DNA of 64,000 bases from Candidatus Melainabacteria bacterium (GCA_016716405.1 JADJWK010000003.1:62001-126000); one strand, 5' to 3'. Shown: positions 52,845 to 62,569, numbered from the stretch's first letter. Numbers and translations are program-made. The notes: generated from the letters alone by a model not told the origin.

Positions 52845-54299
52845 TCAGGCCTTGCCGGCGCGCTCCTTGACGTGGGCGGGCCAGTCGGTGTGCACGAAAC
52901 CGAGCTCGGGCCTGTCCACACGCTCGTAGGTGTGGGCGCCGAAGAAGTCTCTCTGGGCCTGGGTGAGATTCTGGGGCAGAGACTCGCTGCGATAGCTGTC
53001 GAAATAAGCCAGGCTGGCAGATAGAGCCGGCACCGGAATACCCTGCTCCTGGGCGAAGCAAACGACCTTGCGCCAGTTGCTCTGAGCCTCGACGAGGAAT
53101 GCACCGAATTCGGTGTCCATCAGAAGATTCTTCAGCTCGGGCTGCCGCTCGTAAGCAGCGCGGATCTTCTCGAGCAGCTGGGCTCGGATGATGCAGCCGC
53201 CTTTCCAGATCCGGGCTGTCTCTTTCATGTCGATTCCCCATTCGAAATGCTCGGAGCCTGCTCTTATGAGAGCCATACCCTGGGCATAGCTGCAGACTTT
53301 GCTGGCATAGAGAGCATCGGCAAGCGCTTTGAGCATCGACGAAACCTCGCTGGTACTGCCGGTCTTGCCGGTCTCGGGACCAATGAGAGCACGAGAGGCG
53401 AGCACCCGCTCGTCTTTCATGGAAGAGAGCAGTCTTGCCGTGAGAGCGGCGTCGATGGTGGGGGTGGGCACCGAGAGCTCCAGTGCGACTTCGGCGGTCC
53501 AGCGTCCGGTGCCTTTCTGTCCGGCTTTGTCCAGGATCAGATCGACCAGGGGCTTGCCGGTGTCGTCGTCTTCGACGGTGAGGATTTGCGAGGTGATCTC
53601 GATCAGGAAAGAGTCGAGGATGCCCCGGTTCCACTGGGTGAACTCGTCGGCGATCGCTTCGGCTTCCATGCCGAGACCGCGCCGCATGATGTCATAAACC
53701 TCGGCGATCAATTGCATATCACCGTATTCGATGCCATTGTGCACCATCTTCACGAAGTGACCGGCACCGTCGGGACCGAGATAAGTGACACAGGGACCGT
53801 CGTTGACCTGGGCGGCGATGGCTTCGAGAATCGGCCGGATCGCTTCGTATGCCGATTTCTCGCCTCCGGGCATCAGGGAAGGCCCGTTCAGGGCACCTTC
53901 TTCGCCGCCGGAGACGCCGCAGCCGATGAGATGAACGCTGTCCATGGCCAGGCTCTTGGCCCGGCGGCGGGTATCGTCGAAATGGGAGTTGCCCCCGTCG
54001 ATGATGATATCGCCGTCATCGAGAAATGGACGGAGCTTGTCGATGGTGGCGTCAACCGGGGCGCCGGCTTTGACCAGGAGGATGATTTTCCGCGGTGTCT
54101 CGAGGCTGTCGACGAAAGACTCGATATCCTTGTGACCGGCTACTTTCTTGCCTCTGGCCCGGTCCGCCATGAACTCGTCGATTTTGTCCGGGCTCCTGTT
54201 ATAGACCGAGATCGGATAGCCGTTGCGCTCGATATTGAGTGCGAGATTCTCGCCCATGACACCGAGGCCCACCAGTCCGATTTTGGATTTGTCGCTCAT
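52845..54299 (-). CDS. gnd: 6-phosphogluconate dehydrogenase
   Basis: Oxidative decarboxylation of 6-phosphogluconate to ribulose-5-phosphate, producing NADPH. NADP site GLVGLGVMGENLALNIE; catalytic region GAGHFVKMVHNGIEYGDMQ (Lys); the C-terminal tail HTDWPAHVKERAG is typical. I start at ATG 54299, preceded by AAAGGAG; a longer frame to 54392 would overlap the pgl end and lacks similarity. The 484-residue length is normal. It is the last gene of zwf-opcA-pgl-gnd. Confidence 0.96.
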   Translation of the reverse strand: MSDKSKIGLVGLGVMGENLALNIERNGYPISVYNRSPDKIDEFMADRARGKKVAGHKDIESFVDSLETPRKIILLVKAGAPVDATIDKLRPFLDDGDIIIDGGNSHFDDTRRRAKSLAMDSVHLIGCGVSGGEEGALNGPSLMPGGEKSAYEAIRPILEAIAAQVNDGPCVTYLGPDGAGHFVKMVHNGIEYGDMQLIAEVYDIMRRGLGMEAEAIADEFTQWNRGILDSFLIEITSQILTVEDDDTGKPLVDLILDKAGQKGTGRWTAEVALELSVPTPTIDAALTARLLSSMKDERVLASRALIGPETGKTGSTSEVSSMLKALADALYASKVCSYAQGMALIRAGSEHFEWGIDMKETARIWKGGCIIRAQLLEKIRAAYERQPELKNLLMDTEFGAFLVEAQSNWRKVVCFAQEQGIPVPALSASLAYFDSYRSESLPQNLTQAQRDFFGAHTYERVDRPELGFVHTDWPAHVKERAGKA

Positions 54300-54322
54300 T
54301 GTCTGCTCCTTTGCTCTTTTTT

Positions 54323-55114
54323 CTAGGTCGGGGTAGCGGCCAGGTCCAGGAGCGACGATGCTCCTTTGTCCAGGTACCAGGTAATAGTGCATAATTCTCG
54401 ATTCTCGGCCCCGCCTGCATAGTCTGAGTCCGCCTGACCGACGAGGCGGGCGGGATAGTCCGTGGACTCGTCGCTGAGAACCGAGGCGACGATCTCGGAT
54501 TTGGCGTGACCGGTGACCATGAAGAATACGTGCTCGGCACGATTGATCAGGGGCAGGGTGAAAGTAATGCGATAAGCGTCGAACTTCTCGACGAAATTGG
54601 CCACCACCAGCCGCTCTTTCTCGTCAAGAGCCGCCGTGCCGGGAAAGAGCGAGGCGGTGTGACCGTCGGGACCCATCCCCAGAAGGATCAGATCGAAGGC
54701 CGGGACCGCGCCGCCATTTCCGAAAAAGTTCTCGATAATGCTCTGGTAGTCGGCGGCGGACTTCACCGGATCCTCTTCTTGAAAGCGGGTGGCGAAGATG
54801 TTCTCCTCCGGCACCGGAGCCTTCTGGAGAAGGCACTGGCGGATCATGTTGTAATTGCTTTCGGAGCTGGCATGATCGACACAGCGTTCATCCGAAAGGA
54901 AGAAAAAACAACTTTCCCAGTCCATGCGGCTCACGAAGGGCTCGGAGGCGAGCTTCTCATAAAGAGGTCTGGGGGTGTTGCCTCCCGATAGCGCCGCTAC
55001 GAATCTGCCAGTCCGCTTCTGGCATGCTGCCGCCATGTCGACGATGCGCTCCGCCAGAGCGCCGATCATGTGCTCTTCGTCCTCGAATACGTTGACTATG
55101 GGCTGATTGGTCAT
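54323..55114 (-). CDS. pgl: 6-phosphogluconolactonase
   Basis: Hydrolyses 6-phosphogluconolactone. Short NagB/DevB-type fold with ALSGGNTPRPLYEKLA, FFLSDERCVDHASSESNYNM and LLGMGPDGHTASLFPGT, all family hallmarks. 263 residues. It sits between opcA and gnd with gaps of about 25 bases. The gene order gives all three steps of the oxidative pentose phosphate branch plus the activator. Confidence 0.95.
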   Translation of the reverse strand: MTNQPIVNVFEDEEHMIGALAERIVDMAAACQKRTGRFVAALSGGNTPRPLYEKLASEPFVSRMDWESCFFFLSDERCVDHASSESNYNMIRQCLLQKAPVPEENIFATRFQEEDPVKSAADYQSIIENFFGNGGAVPAFDLILLGMGPDGHTASLFPGTAALDEKERLVVANFVEKFDAYRITFTLPLINRAEHVFFMVTGHAKSEIVASVLSDESTDYPARLVGQADSDYAGGAENRELCTITWYLDKGASSLLDLAATPT

Positions 55115-55142
55115 GCTCTCGCTCTCGGCTCTTCTTTAGTAG

Positions 55143-56330
55143 TCATCTGAAGGACCTGATCATGTCGCAGGCGGCGAACACTGCCCGCTCCAGTACCGGA
55201 TCTCTGGTGGGATTATCGAGCAATCCGTCAATCAGCTCGGTCTGCGATTTCTCCTTGCAACAGCAGCGGGAGTCCTCGACTTTATCCCTGGGTACGAGCT
55301 GCGTGCTCAGTCCCGGGCTTCCGGGCTTGTGCCAGATCCTCAGGACCTTGTCCGGGCGATCGCGCAGACCGATGCGAATGTCTTTGACCTGACCGGGGGT
55401 GACCGACTCGTCTTTGACAAGTTTTACCCTGGTGTCGATTCTGGTGCGGCTCAGGCGATAGACCGCATCGAAGGCGCCATCGGACTTTCTCGCCGAGACG
55501 AGCAGCCAGGACAGTCTCGAGGCCAGCCAGCCGATAAGCAGCAGGGGCTGGGAAATCGGTTGCGAAATCGGCTGTGAATTCGGTGCCTGGCCTTCGTCGG
55601 CGGTGACGAGAATCTCTACCTCGGAGATCAGATCCAGATCCTCGACGCCCAGGATACCCCGGCGCTCTTCGAATGCATAAGCGATGGCCTGACGAAACGG
55701 CAGAAGCCGGAGCCAGTTGAGATCGTAGATGGCGGCGCCGCCGGTCAGCGTATTGAGCATGCTCTCGAGCCCGACCAGACCGGAGTAAGGACGCTCCATC
55801 TTCAGGGTATCGACGATGAATCTATCTATATGAGGCAAAAAGGGCTTGACCTTATCGATCACCAGGCGCTCTTCCTGCCACCAGATCGAAGTGGGCAGAT
55901 CCGGAATGGTCAGGGGTGCCACCACGCTCACCAGCTGTCTGGTGCCTTCTCCTTTCCAGTGGACGGTGATCTGCTCGCAACAGATCTGCTTGCCCGAATC
56001 CCCCGGAATCATGTGACAGCGCGCCGTCACATAAGCCTCCAGGCTCTCGGTCTCGGCCGGCTCGGCGATGGCCAGGATCGCCCGGCAGGGATGCTTGATT
56101 GTGATCTCGGTGAGGATCTCCTCGGCCAGAGCCGGATCGTTCCCCTCGCCGCTCAGGATGATAAAGCTCAGGGAGCAAGCCCGGGTGACATGACCGTCTT
56201 CCTGATCGGCTTCCGCCCAGAGCCGGTAGAGCTCTTTCTCGATGGCGTCGATATCGACATGGTGCAGCTTGCCGTTGAGAAAGGCGCTTGCGGTGGTGGT
56301 ATCAGGGACGGTAGAACCGGCGGGAGCCAT
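55143..56330 (-). CDS. opcA: glucose-6-phosphate dehydrogenase assembly protein OpcA
   Basis: In cyanobacteria OpcA binds and activates glucose-6-phosphate dehydrogenase in its oligomeric form. Recognised by order and family pattern: ACSLSFIILSG, HPCRAILAIAEP, a Cys pair region KQICCEQI, VVAPLTIPDLPTSIWWQEER, RFIVDTLKMERPYSG, and LNWLRLLPFRQAIAYAFEER. Its start overlaps the zwf stop (ATGA), so the enzyme and its activator are made together. A 395-residue length is close to known OpcA. Confidence 0.9.
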   Translation of the reverse strand: MAPAGSTVPDTTTASAFLNGKLHHVDIDAIEKELYRLWAEADQEDGHVTRACSLSFIILSGEGNDPALAEEILTEITIKHPCRAILAIAEPAETESLEAYVTARCHMIPGDSGKQICCEQITVHWKGEGTRQLVSVVAPLTIPDLPTSIWWQEERLVIDKVKPFLPHIDRFIVDTLKMERPYSGLVGLESMLNTLTGGAAIYDLNWLRLLPFRQAIAYAFEERRGILGVEDLDLISEVEILVTADEGQAPNSQPISQPISQPLLLIGWLASRLSWLLVSARKSDGAFDAVYRLSRTRIDTRVKLVKDESVTPGQVKDIRIGLRDRPDKVLRIWHKPGSPGLSTQLVPRDKVEDSRCCCKEKSQTELIDGLLDNPTRDPVLERAVFAACDMIRSFR

Positions 56331-57946
56331 CAGAGAACCCTCCAGGCATGACCGGTGGTGCCGATCAGCTCGTCGCTGGCCTGGGGTCCCCAGGACCCCG
56401 ATTCGTAGTTGGGAAATGCCAGGTGCCTCACTCCGGAGGCTCTTTCCTTGTGTCCGTCCGGGCTGGTGCGTGCCCAGTGATCGAGGACCGGCTGCAGGAG
56501 GTTCCAGGAGGTAGCCACGAAGTCCGAGCGCGCGAAGAGCGACGGGTCGCCTGTCAGGCTGTCGAGGATCAGGCGCTCGTAAGCTGGTGGCGTCCGGCTA
56601 CCGAATGCGGTGCCATAGTTGAAGTCCATGGTGAGCCAGCGGAGCTGATTGGTCGGTCCGGGCTGCTTGGTGGCGAATTTGAGGGAGATCCCTTCATTCG
56701 GTTGAATCCGCATGACCAGGACATTGGGCGATTCGGCGGCGATGAAGTCGCGCAGACCGGTCTTGCTCATGCCCGAGAAAAGCTCGTAGGGCGGAGCCTT
56801 GAACTGTACGGCTATCTCGGTGACTCTTTTCTCCAGACGTTTGCCGGTGCGCATATAGAAAGGCACACCGGACCAGCGCCAGTTGTCGATCATGATCTTG
56901 AGAGCGGCGAAAGTCTCGGTATTGGATGCAGGCGAGACTCTGTCCTCGTCGCGGTAGCGAATCGCCCGGTTGCCCAGGACGAAACCTTCGCCGTACTGAC
57001 CGCGCACGGCATAATCGTCGATGGTATCGCTCTGGAAGGGCCGGATGGCTTTCAGGACCTTGGTGCGCTCGTCCCGGGTATCTTCGCTGGCCAGCGAGTT
57101 GGGGGGCTCCATGGCCACCAGGGCGAGAAGCTGCATGAGGTGGTTCTGGATCATATCCCGCAGCGCCCCGGCTTCCTCATAATAGGGACCGCGGCTTTCC
57201 ACGCCGATGGTCTCGGCATTGGTCATCTGTATGTGATCGATATAGTCCCGGTTCCAGAGAGGCTCGAAGATGCTGTTGGCGAAACGGAAGCACATTATGT
57301 TCTGCACCGTCTCCTTGCCCAGATAATGATCGATCCTGTATACCTGGTGCTCGTTGAGGCTTTCATGAATGAGATCGTCCAGGTCGCGCGCCGACTGCAG
57401 GTCGTGACCGAAGGGCTTCTCCACCACCACCCGGGGCCATGCCGGTCCCTCGGCACTGGGACGCACTTTGAAAGAGAGCCCCGACTTGCCGAGATTCTCG
57501 ATGATCGGCCGGTAGAGACTGGGCGGTGTAGACAGATAGAAGATATTGCTGTTTTTGGTGCCATGGTCTTTTGCCATCTGCTCCAGCGTCTTCTTGAGCT
57601 CTTCATAATAAGCGAGCTCGTTGGCATTGCCGGCTCGGTAATAGAGACAGCGCCCGAAGCGAGTCCATGATTCTTCGTCGAAATCGATGTCTTCGCCGTA
57701 TTTGACCACCGATTCCTTCATGGCTTCTCTAAATTCCTCGTCGGTCATGGCGGTTCTCGACGAGCCGAGAATGGCGAAATTCTCAGGCAATAGATTTTGT
57801 ATATACAGCGCATACAGAGAAGGAAGCAGCTTCCTTTTGGTGAGATCGCCGTGCGCTCCGAAAATGACCAGGGAGAAGGGTTCCGGGCGTTTCTCTTCGG
57901 AAAGGCCTGTAAGCAGTGGGTTTTCTATGGTTACAGCCTCGAGCAT
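56330..57946 (-). CDS. zwf: glucose-6-phosphate 1-dehydrogenase
   Basis: Oxidises glucose-6-phosphate to the lactone with NADP, the entry of the oxidative pentose phosphate pathway. NADP site VIFGAHGDLTKRKLLPSLYAL (His in place of the usual Ser), the catalytic motif RIDHYLGKETVQN and the later GVPFYMRTGKRL are all present. 538 residues. AGAGGAAG six bases before ATG. First gene of the pentose phosphate operon; it is divergent from the FAD oxidoreductase with a 166-base gap that must hold both promoters. Confidence 0.96.
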   Translation of the reverse strand: MLEAVTIENPLLTGLSEEKRPEPFSLVIFGAHGDLTKRKLLPSLYALYIQNLLPENFAILGSSRTAMTDEEFREAMKESVVKYGEDIDFDEESWTRFGRCLYYRAGNANELAYYEELKKTLEQMAKDHGTKNSNIFYLSTPPSLYRPIIENLGKSGLSFKVRPSAEGPAWPRVVVEKPFGHDLQSARDLDDLIHESLNEHQVYRIDHYLGKETVQNIMCFRFANSIFEPLWNRDYIDHIQMTNAETIGVESRGPYYEEAGALRDMIQNHLMQLLALVAMEPPNSLASEDTRDERTKVLKAIRPFQSDTIDDYAVRGQYGEGFVLGNRAIRYRDEDRVSPASNTETFAALKIMIDNWRWSGVPFYMRTGKRLEKRVTEIAVQFKAPPYELFSGMSKTGLRDFIAAESPNVLVMRIQPNEGISLKFATKQPGPTNQLRWLTMDFNYGTAFGSRTPPAYERLILDSLTGDPSLFARSDFVATSWNLLQPVLDHWARTSPDGHKERASGVRHLAFPNYESGSWGPQASDELIGTTGHAWRVL

Positions 57947-58112
57947 CGATCGCTTCCTCTCTTTTTTCGATGACCGGAAAGTCGCACGACTGCCTTTATT
58001 TGACCAGGCCGCCGCGGTTAGTTGAACGAGCTTAAACTTTACTACGTTTTAGCAGTCTATGCATAATCTATGAAGGATTAATCGAGGGTCGCCGAAAGGC
58101 GATAAGGTGTGA

Positions 58113-59621
58113 ATGTTCCTTCTTGGACCGCTGAAAACAATGTCCCCACGCAGGAGAAAAGTCTTGAGAACCGGCTCCGGTAAAAACGACTCCGTTGTCA
58201 GAAGGCGGAGGATGTTTCAGGACGGAGTCGTCGAGGACGTTCATTCCAGGCTCAACGTCATTTATCACCAGGACATAGTGCGGATCAATTCGCTCGATCG
58301 CCTCTACAGCGAGCTCAAGCTGGCCCGCAGCCAGTCCATACCAGTAGCCGTGTGCGGCGGTCGTCACGCCATGGGCGGCCAGCAATTCGTCATGGACGGC
58401 GTGCTTCTGGATATGCGCGGGCTCGACTCGATTATCGACCTGGACCGCAAGAAAGGTCGGGTCAAAGTCCAGGCCGGCATCCAGTGGCAGGACCTGATCA
58501 ACGGTCTGGCGCTCATCCAGAGGGATCAGGATTATCAAGAGATCTGGTCCATCATCCAGAAGCCCACCGGCGCCGACAATCTCACCATCGGTGGCTGCCT
58601 GGCCGCCAATATCCATGGTCGCGGTCTCAGCATGAAGCCCCTGGTGGACGACATCATCGAGTTCCAGATGATCACTCCCTCTCTAGATACCGTCACCGTC
58701 AGCCGTTCCGAGAACCCCGAGCTTTTCAGGCTGGTGGTGGGAGGCTATGGGCTGTTCGGAGTGGTCACTACCGTGACCCTCAAGCTGAGGCGGCGTATGC
58801 CCATGCGCAGACATGTGCAAGCTCTGAGCGCCGACCGATTGATCGAGCGCATGGACGAGCTGGTGGCCGATGGCCACGAATACGGCGACTTTCAATTTGC
58901 CATCGATCATAAGAGCGATGATTTCCTGAGCCGGGGCATCCTGGCTACATACAAAGCCACGGATGCTTATCGGGTTCCGGACGGCGGCTCGGCTCAGAAG
59001 CTCAGCATCGAGCAATGGAAAGAGCTCCTTGATTTAGCCCATACCGACAAGACCCGAGCGTTCGAGAAGTATATGGATCATTATCTGAAGACCGACGGTC
59101 AGGTCTACTGGTCCGACACCATGCAACTGAGCACCTATCTCGACGACTATCACCGGGACATGGAGCGCCAGCTCAAGAGCACCAATGCCACCGAGATCAT
59201 CACCGAGCTCTATGTCCCCAGGCAAAAGCTATCGGATTTCCTCGCCCGGGCAAGAGAGCTCTTCGTAAAATGCGATACTGATATCATTTACGGTACTATC
59301 AGAATGATCGAGAAAGACGATCAGACGTTTCTTCCCTGGGCGAAGGATCGTTTCGCCTGCGTGATCTTCAATCTGCACACCGAGCACGGCAGCGAGGCGC
59401 TCTCCGCCACTGCCACCACATTCCGTGCTCTCATCGATATCGCCCGTGATCTGGGCGGCTCTTTCTATCTCACTTATCACCGTTATGTTGAGCGCCCGGC
59501 TCTTGAAAGCTGCTATCCCCAGTTCGAAGAATTCCTCGCGCTCAAGAAAAAGCACGATCCGTCCCGGCTCTTCCAGAGCCAGTGGTATCGCCATTATCTC
59601 CGCATGTTCGAGGCCAACTGA
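58113..59621 (+). CDS. FAD-binding oxidoreductase (PCMH/FAD_binding_4 type)
   Basis: A PCMH-type FAD domain fills residues 45-240: VAVCGGRHAMGGQQF, the QAGIQWQDLINGL strand, KPTGADNLTIGGCLAANIHG and RLVVGGYGLFGVVTTVTLKL. The C-terminal half is helical and ends in SRLFQSQWYRHYLR, as in sugar-1,4-lactone oxidases and DprE1-type enzymes. Substrate unknown; a sugar, sugar alcohol or polyprenyl-ribose is possible. The start has AAGGTGT a few bases before ATG; later ATGs at 58140 and 58212 are possible because the first 30 residues are basic and non-conserved. It is followed by a secreted protein gene with four bases between. Confidence 0.8.
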   Translation: MFLLGPLKTMSPRRRKVLRTGSGKNDSVVRRRRMFQDGVVEDVHSRLNVIYHQDIVRINSLDRLYSELKLARSQSIPVAVCGGRHAMGGQQFVMDGVLLDMRGLDSIIDLDRKKGRVKVQAGIQWQDLINGLALIQRDQDYQEIWSIIQKPTGADNLTIGGCLAANIHGRGLSMKPLVDDIIEFQMITPSLDTVTVSRSENPELFRLVVGGYGLFGVVTTVTLKLRRRMPMRRHVQALSADRLIERMDELVADGHEYGDFQFAIDHKSDDFLSRGILATYKATDAYRVPDGGSAQKLSIEQWKELLDLAHTDKTRAFEKYMDHYLKTDGQVYWSDTMQLSTYLDDYHRDMERQLKSTNATEIITELYVPRQKLSDFLARARELFVKCDTDIIYGTIRMIEKDDQTFLPWAKDRFACVIFNLHTEHGSEALSATATTFRALIDIARDLGGSFYLTYHRYVERPALESCYPQFEEFLALKKKHDPSRLFQSQWYRHYLRMFEAN

Positions 59622-59625
59622 GATC

Positions 59626-60270
59626 GTGGTCCCGTCGAGACGAGCGTTCGGTCTCGCTCTTCTGCTATCGGCTTGCCTGTCTCTTTTCGCTCTGCCAGTT
59701 TTCGCTGGCAGCGACTTCTTGAAGAACGGTCTTCTTACCGACCCCACCGGGAAGAAACATCTGGTTGGAGCCGCGATCTGGTCCGGGGGAGAGATAGACG
59801 CTGTGATCAAGCCGGCTTTCAAAGCCAGGATCAAACCGGGTGAGATCACGGTCGGGCGCAATCACCCTAACGGTACTCGTATACTGGCGTGTTTCAAGGG
59901 CGTCGCCGTGGAGCTGCCCATGAAATTCTTCTCCGGCTCGGCCTTCGATGATTTCGGTGATATCAAGGATGGTTTTATAATCGATATCGCTCAGCACGAT
60001 TTCGACGCCGACGGCAGCCCCGAGATCGTGGCAGCGGTGGGCAACGGTCTCGATCAGTTGCAGGTGGACGTGATTAAGTATCATCCGCCCCAGAAGTATG
60101 CCGACCGGGGACGGAGCCAGAACTGGACCGTGCTCGGATCGCTTTCCGGTCAGAGCCGGGTGGAACTGGACGGCAACAAGCTCAGGATGCCGATTGGCTC
60201 CCGGGGCCGCTTCGAGGAGTACACCCTTGTCGGGACGGGACCCGAGAAAAAATTCGTCAAATCCGAATGA
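59626..60270 (+). CDS. secreted protein with FG-GAP/VCBS-like motif
   Basis: GTG 59626 begins a signal peptide (VPSRRAFGLALLLSACLSLF, cleavage near VFAGS). The mature part of about 185 residues is beta-rich and holds HDFDADGSPEIVAAVGNG, the Asp-rich calcium loop of FG-GAP/VCBS repeats. Only one such repeat is obvious. The upstream open frame to 59425 overlaps the previous gene and is not real. It starts four bases after the oxidoreductase stop; the pair is surely one operon. Confidence 0.7.
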   Translation: MVPSRRAFGLALLLSACLSLFALPVFAGSDFLKNGLLTDPTGKKHLVGAAIWSGGEIDAVIKPAFKARIKPGEITVGRNHPNGTRILACFKGVAVELPMKFFSGSAFDDFGDIKDGFIIDIAQHDFDADGSPEIVAAVGNGLDQLQVDVIKYHPPQKYADRGRSQNWTVLGSLSGQSRVELDGNKLRMPIGSRGRFEEYTLVGTGPEKKFVKSE

Positions 60271-60439
60271 GTCTTGTGGAAAATGTGTCTGGTGGAATAG
60301 GTTCGGTTGGTTGCTCGTCGGATACGGATTGTATATACGATCGGCTCGAGCAATCCGAAGATCTTGACTGTTTGCTCGTCTTAATTTGACTGGCACTGCG
60401 CATCATGCAAGGATCGGTGTTTGTCCCGAGAGCAGTGAG

Positions 60440-62266
60440 GTGTCCCACTTGTCGGTTTCCGTTAGCCAGGCCGGTCAGGTATTGCAGGACCTTTTCGGGC
60501 TGACCGATTTCAGACCTCACCAGCGCGAAGTCATAGACAATGTCCTGGCCGGCAGGCACACTCTCGCCCTTCTTCCCACGGGCTACGGCAAGTCCCTGTG
60601 CTATCAGGTTCCCAGCCAGATGCTGCCGGGACTGACCCTTGTCGTTTCGCCCCTGATCGCTCTCATGCGTGATCAGGTAGTCGGTCTTGCTGCCCGTGGT
60701 ATCACCAGCGCCACTTATCTCAACAGCACCGTCGGTGAAGACGAGCAGTTCGCTCGGATCGATGCGATCAGAAAGGGTCTGGTCAAGCTTCTCTATGTGG
60801 CGCCGGAGCGTTTCGAGTCGAGCGCCTTCCGCAGCCTGCTCAAGGAAGTGCAGGTATCGCTCCTGGTCATCGACGAAGCCCATTGCATCAGCCAGTGGGG
60901 GCATGATTTCCGCCCTCAGTACAGGAGTCTTGCCGGGCGTCTCGACGAGTTGCAGGCGGGCACCGTTCTGGCTCTCACCGCCACAGCCACGCCCGGGGTG
61001 CGGCAGGACATCGTCTGCTCCCTGGCTCTGCCGAATATGGCTGTTGTCGCCGGTGAGCTCGACCGGCCCAATCTTCATCTCGAGGTCGTCGAGTCGAAAA
61101 ACGCCGCCGTCAAAGATGCATTTCTCATCCAGGCTATCAACCGGGAGACCGAGCCGGTGGTGGTCTATGTGAGCAGCCGCAAAGAGTCGGAGCGGGTCGC
61201 TCAGTTTCTCAAGAGCCGGGGCTTCAAGGCCGGCTGCTACCACGCCGGAATGACCGGGGATGCCAGGCACCGGGTCCAGAAGAAGTTCGAGAACGAGGAG
61301 ATCAAAGTAATCGCCTGCACAACCGCTTTCGGGATGGGCATCGACAAAGGCAATATCCGCCGGGTGATTCACTACAATCTGCCCTCGTCCCTGGAGAGTT
61401 ATTTCCAGGAGGCCGGCAGAGCCGGTCGCGACGGCAAGCCGGCGGTCTGCACCCTGCTTTTCCAGAAGAAGGACATCTTCACTCAAAAGTGGCTCCTCGG
61501 CAAGAACTACCCCGACGACAATCAGGTCACCGATATCTATCGTCTCATCAAGGGTGCCGGTCTGGCCGGTCTGCGCTGGCAGGAGCTTCTCGGTAAGCTC
61601 GATATCGAAGCGCCGGCGCTCAACGGTGCTCTCGATCACCTGCGTGCCATTAAGCTGGTGGACGTAGACAGCCGGGGCACTCTCTACGATGGCATGCCCG
61701 ATCGCATCGATCCCGCCATCGACCTCCAGGCGCTGAGACAGAGGAAGTATCGCGATCAAGATCGGCTCGAGAAAATGATCGGCTATGCCACCACCCGGAC
61801 CTGCCGCCGGCGCTCGATCATTGCATACTTCGGACAGCGGCTCGCCGGCTCATGCACCGGATGTGATGTCTGCCACCCGGACCTCTTCTATCAGGTTCCG
61901 GCCGGCAGCCACTCTGGTAGCGGCTCTTCCGACTCCGGCCGCGGCTCTGCTCGATCCGGTATTTCTGATATTTCCGACAACTCTGACTTGCGTCGGGACA
62001 TTCTCGAGCTTGTCCGTGCCCTTCCGGGGCGGGTCGGGCGCACGAGTTTCGCCAAGATTCTAAGAGGAAGCAAAGCCAGAGATGTCATCGAAGCAGGTCT
62101 GGACCGGCAAGAGACCTATGGCAAGTATGCTGCCCTCAGCAATGACGACGTTCTCGGAGCCATCGACGGTCTCATCGAAGAAGGGCTTGTCCGCAAGGTC
62201 GGCTCCATGTACCCCAAGCTCAGTCTCTCCCAGGCCGGCAAGAAAGAAGTCTCTACCAGTCAATAG
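60440..62266 (+). CDS. recQ: ATP-dependent DNA helicase RecQ
   Basis: Superfamily 2 3'-5' helicase: FRPHQREVIDNVLAG (motif 0), LLPTGYGKSLCYQVPSQML (motif I, Walker A), DEAHCISQWGHDFRPQYRSL (motif II), ALTATATPGV (motif III), the ATP-coupling GRAGRDGKPAVCTLLF (motif VI) and a RecQ zinc-binding Cys set (TRTCRRRSII, CTGCDVC). After a Ser/Gly/Asp linker, residues 530-608 form a winged-helix-like tail in place of a canonical HRDC domain. I start at GTG 60440; TTG 60386 in the same frame is possible. It works in recombination and fork repair. Confidence 0.92.
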   Translation: MSHLSVSVSQAGQVLQDLFGLTDFRPHQREVIDNVLAGRHTLALLPTGYGKSLCYQVPSQMLPGLTLVVSPLIALMRDQVVGLAARGITSATYLNSTVGEDEQFARIDAIRKGLVKLLYVAPERFESSAFRSLLKEVQVSLLVIDEAHCISQWGHDFRPQYRSLAGRLDELQAGTVLALTATATPGVRQDIVCSLALPNMAVVAGELDRPNLHLEVVESKNAAVKDAFLIQAINRETEPVVVYVSSRKESERVAQFLKSRGFKAGCYHAGMTGDARHRVQKKFENEEIKVIACTTAFGMGIDKGNIRRVIHYNLPSSLESYFQEAGRAGRDGKPAVCTLLFQKKDIFTQKWLLGKNYPDDNQVTDIYRLIKGAGLAGLRWQELLGKLDIEAPALNGALDHLRAIKLVDVDSRGTLYDGMPDRIDPAIDLQALRQRKYRDQDRLEKMIGYATTRTCRRRSIIAYFGQRLAGSCTGCDVCHPDLFYQVPAGSHSGSGSSDSGRGSARSGISDISDNSDLRRDILELVRALPGRVGRTSFAKILRGSKARDVIEAGLDRQETYGKYAALSNDDVLGAIDGLIEEGLVRKVGSMYPKLSLSQAGKKEVSTSQ

Positions 62267-62341
62267 CCAGAGGTTTTCCCGGCTTGATTCTGCGGTTTGG
62301 CTTGATTGCCAGGCTTGATTGCCCGGCTGTCAAGCGCGGTG

Positions 62342-62408
62342 TATATTGCCTCAAAATCAAGAAAAAGTCGGAAATATATGCCTCGTTTTCGGCTTTTTGA
62401 GCAATATA
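62342..62408. repeat. imperfect inverted repeat, hairpin or mobile-element remnant
   Basis: TATATTGCCTCAAAA on one side pairs with TTTTGAGCAATATA on the other with one bulged C. Inside, AAAAAGTCG and CGGCTTTTT can pair as an alternative stem. This lies about 75 bases after recQ between convergent genes, so a bidirectional terminator is possible; the repeated atatatgcc also fits a short transposon-like remnant. Confidence 0.5.
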
Positions 62409-62500
62409 TGCCGCACCTAGCCGATTGACTCTACGGAAGGGCTGGTTGAGTCGTTCTAGATCGCTCATTCCCAGTCGAAGTTCTGGCGGATTTACCGCGT

Positions 62501-62533
62501 GCAGCTCTGATGCAGCTCTGATGCAGTTCTGAC
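62501..62533. repeat. three tandem copies of an 11-base unit
   Basis: GCAGCTCTGAT occurs twice exactly and a third time as GCAGTTCTGAC. It lies in noncoding sequence downstream of the TPR gene. Confidence 0.8.
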
Positions 62534-62569
62534 GGGATGCCGAATTCTTTATCCTACAGGTCAGGTTCT

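Larger units (their letters stand above)
62267..62569. other. AT-richer intergenic stretch with several short repeats
   Basis: The 303 bases between recQ and the convergent TPR gene hold three copies of CTTGATT (62283-62320), a nested inverted repeat (62342-62408) and an 11-base tandem (62501-62533). The sequence atatatGCC or close variants occurs three times. No coding frame with a ribosome site is visible on either strand. Confidence 0.55.

Noticed and set aside
59425..59625. Longer start of the FG-GAP-like protein
   Set aside because: It overlaps the 3' end of the FAD oxidoreductase; a proper signal peptide begins at GTG 59626.
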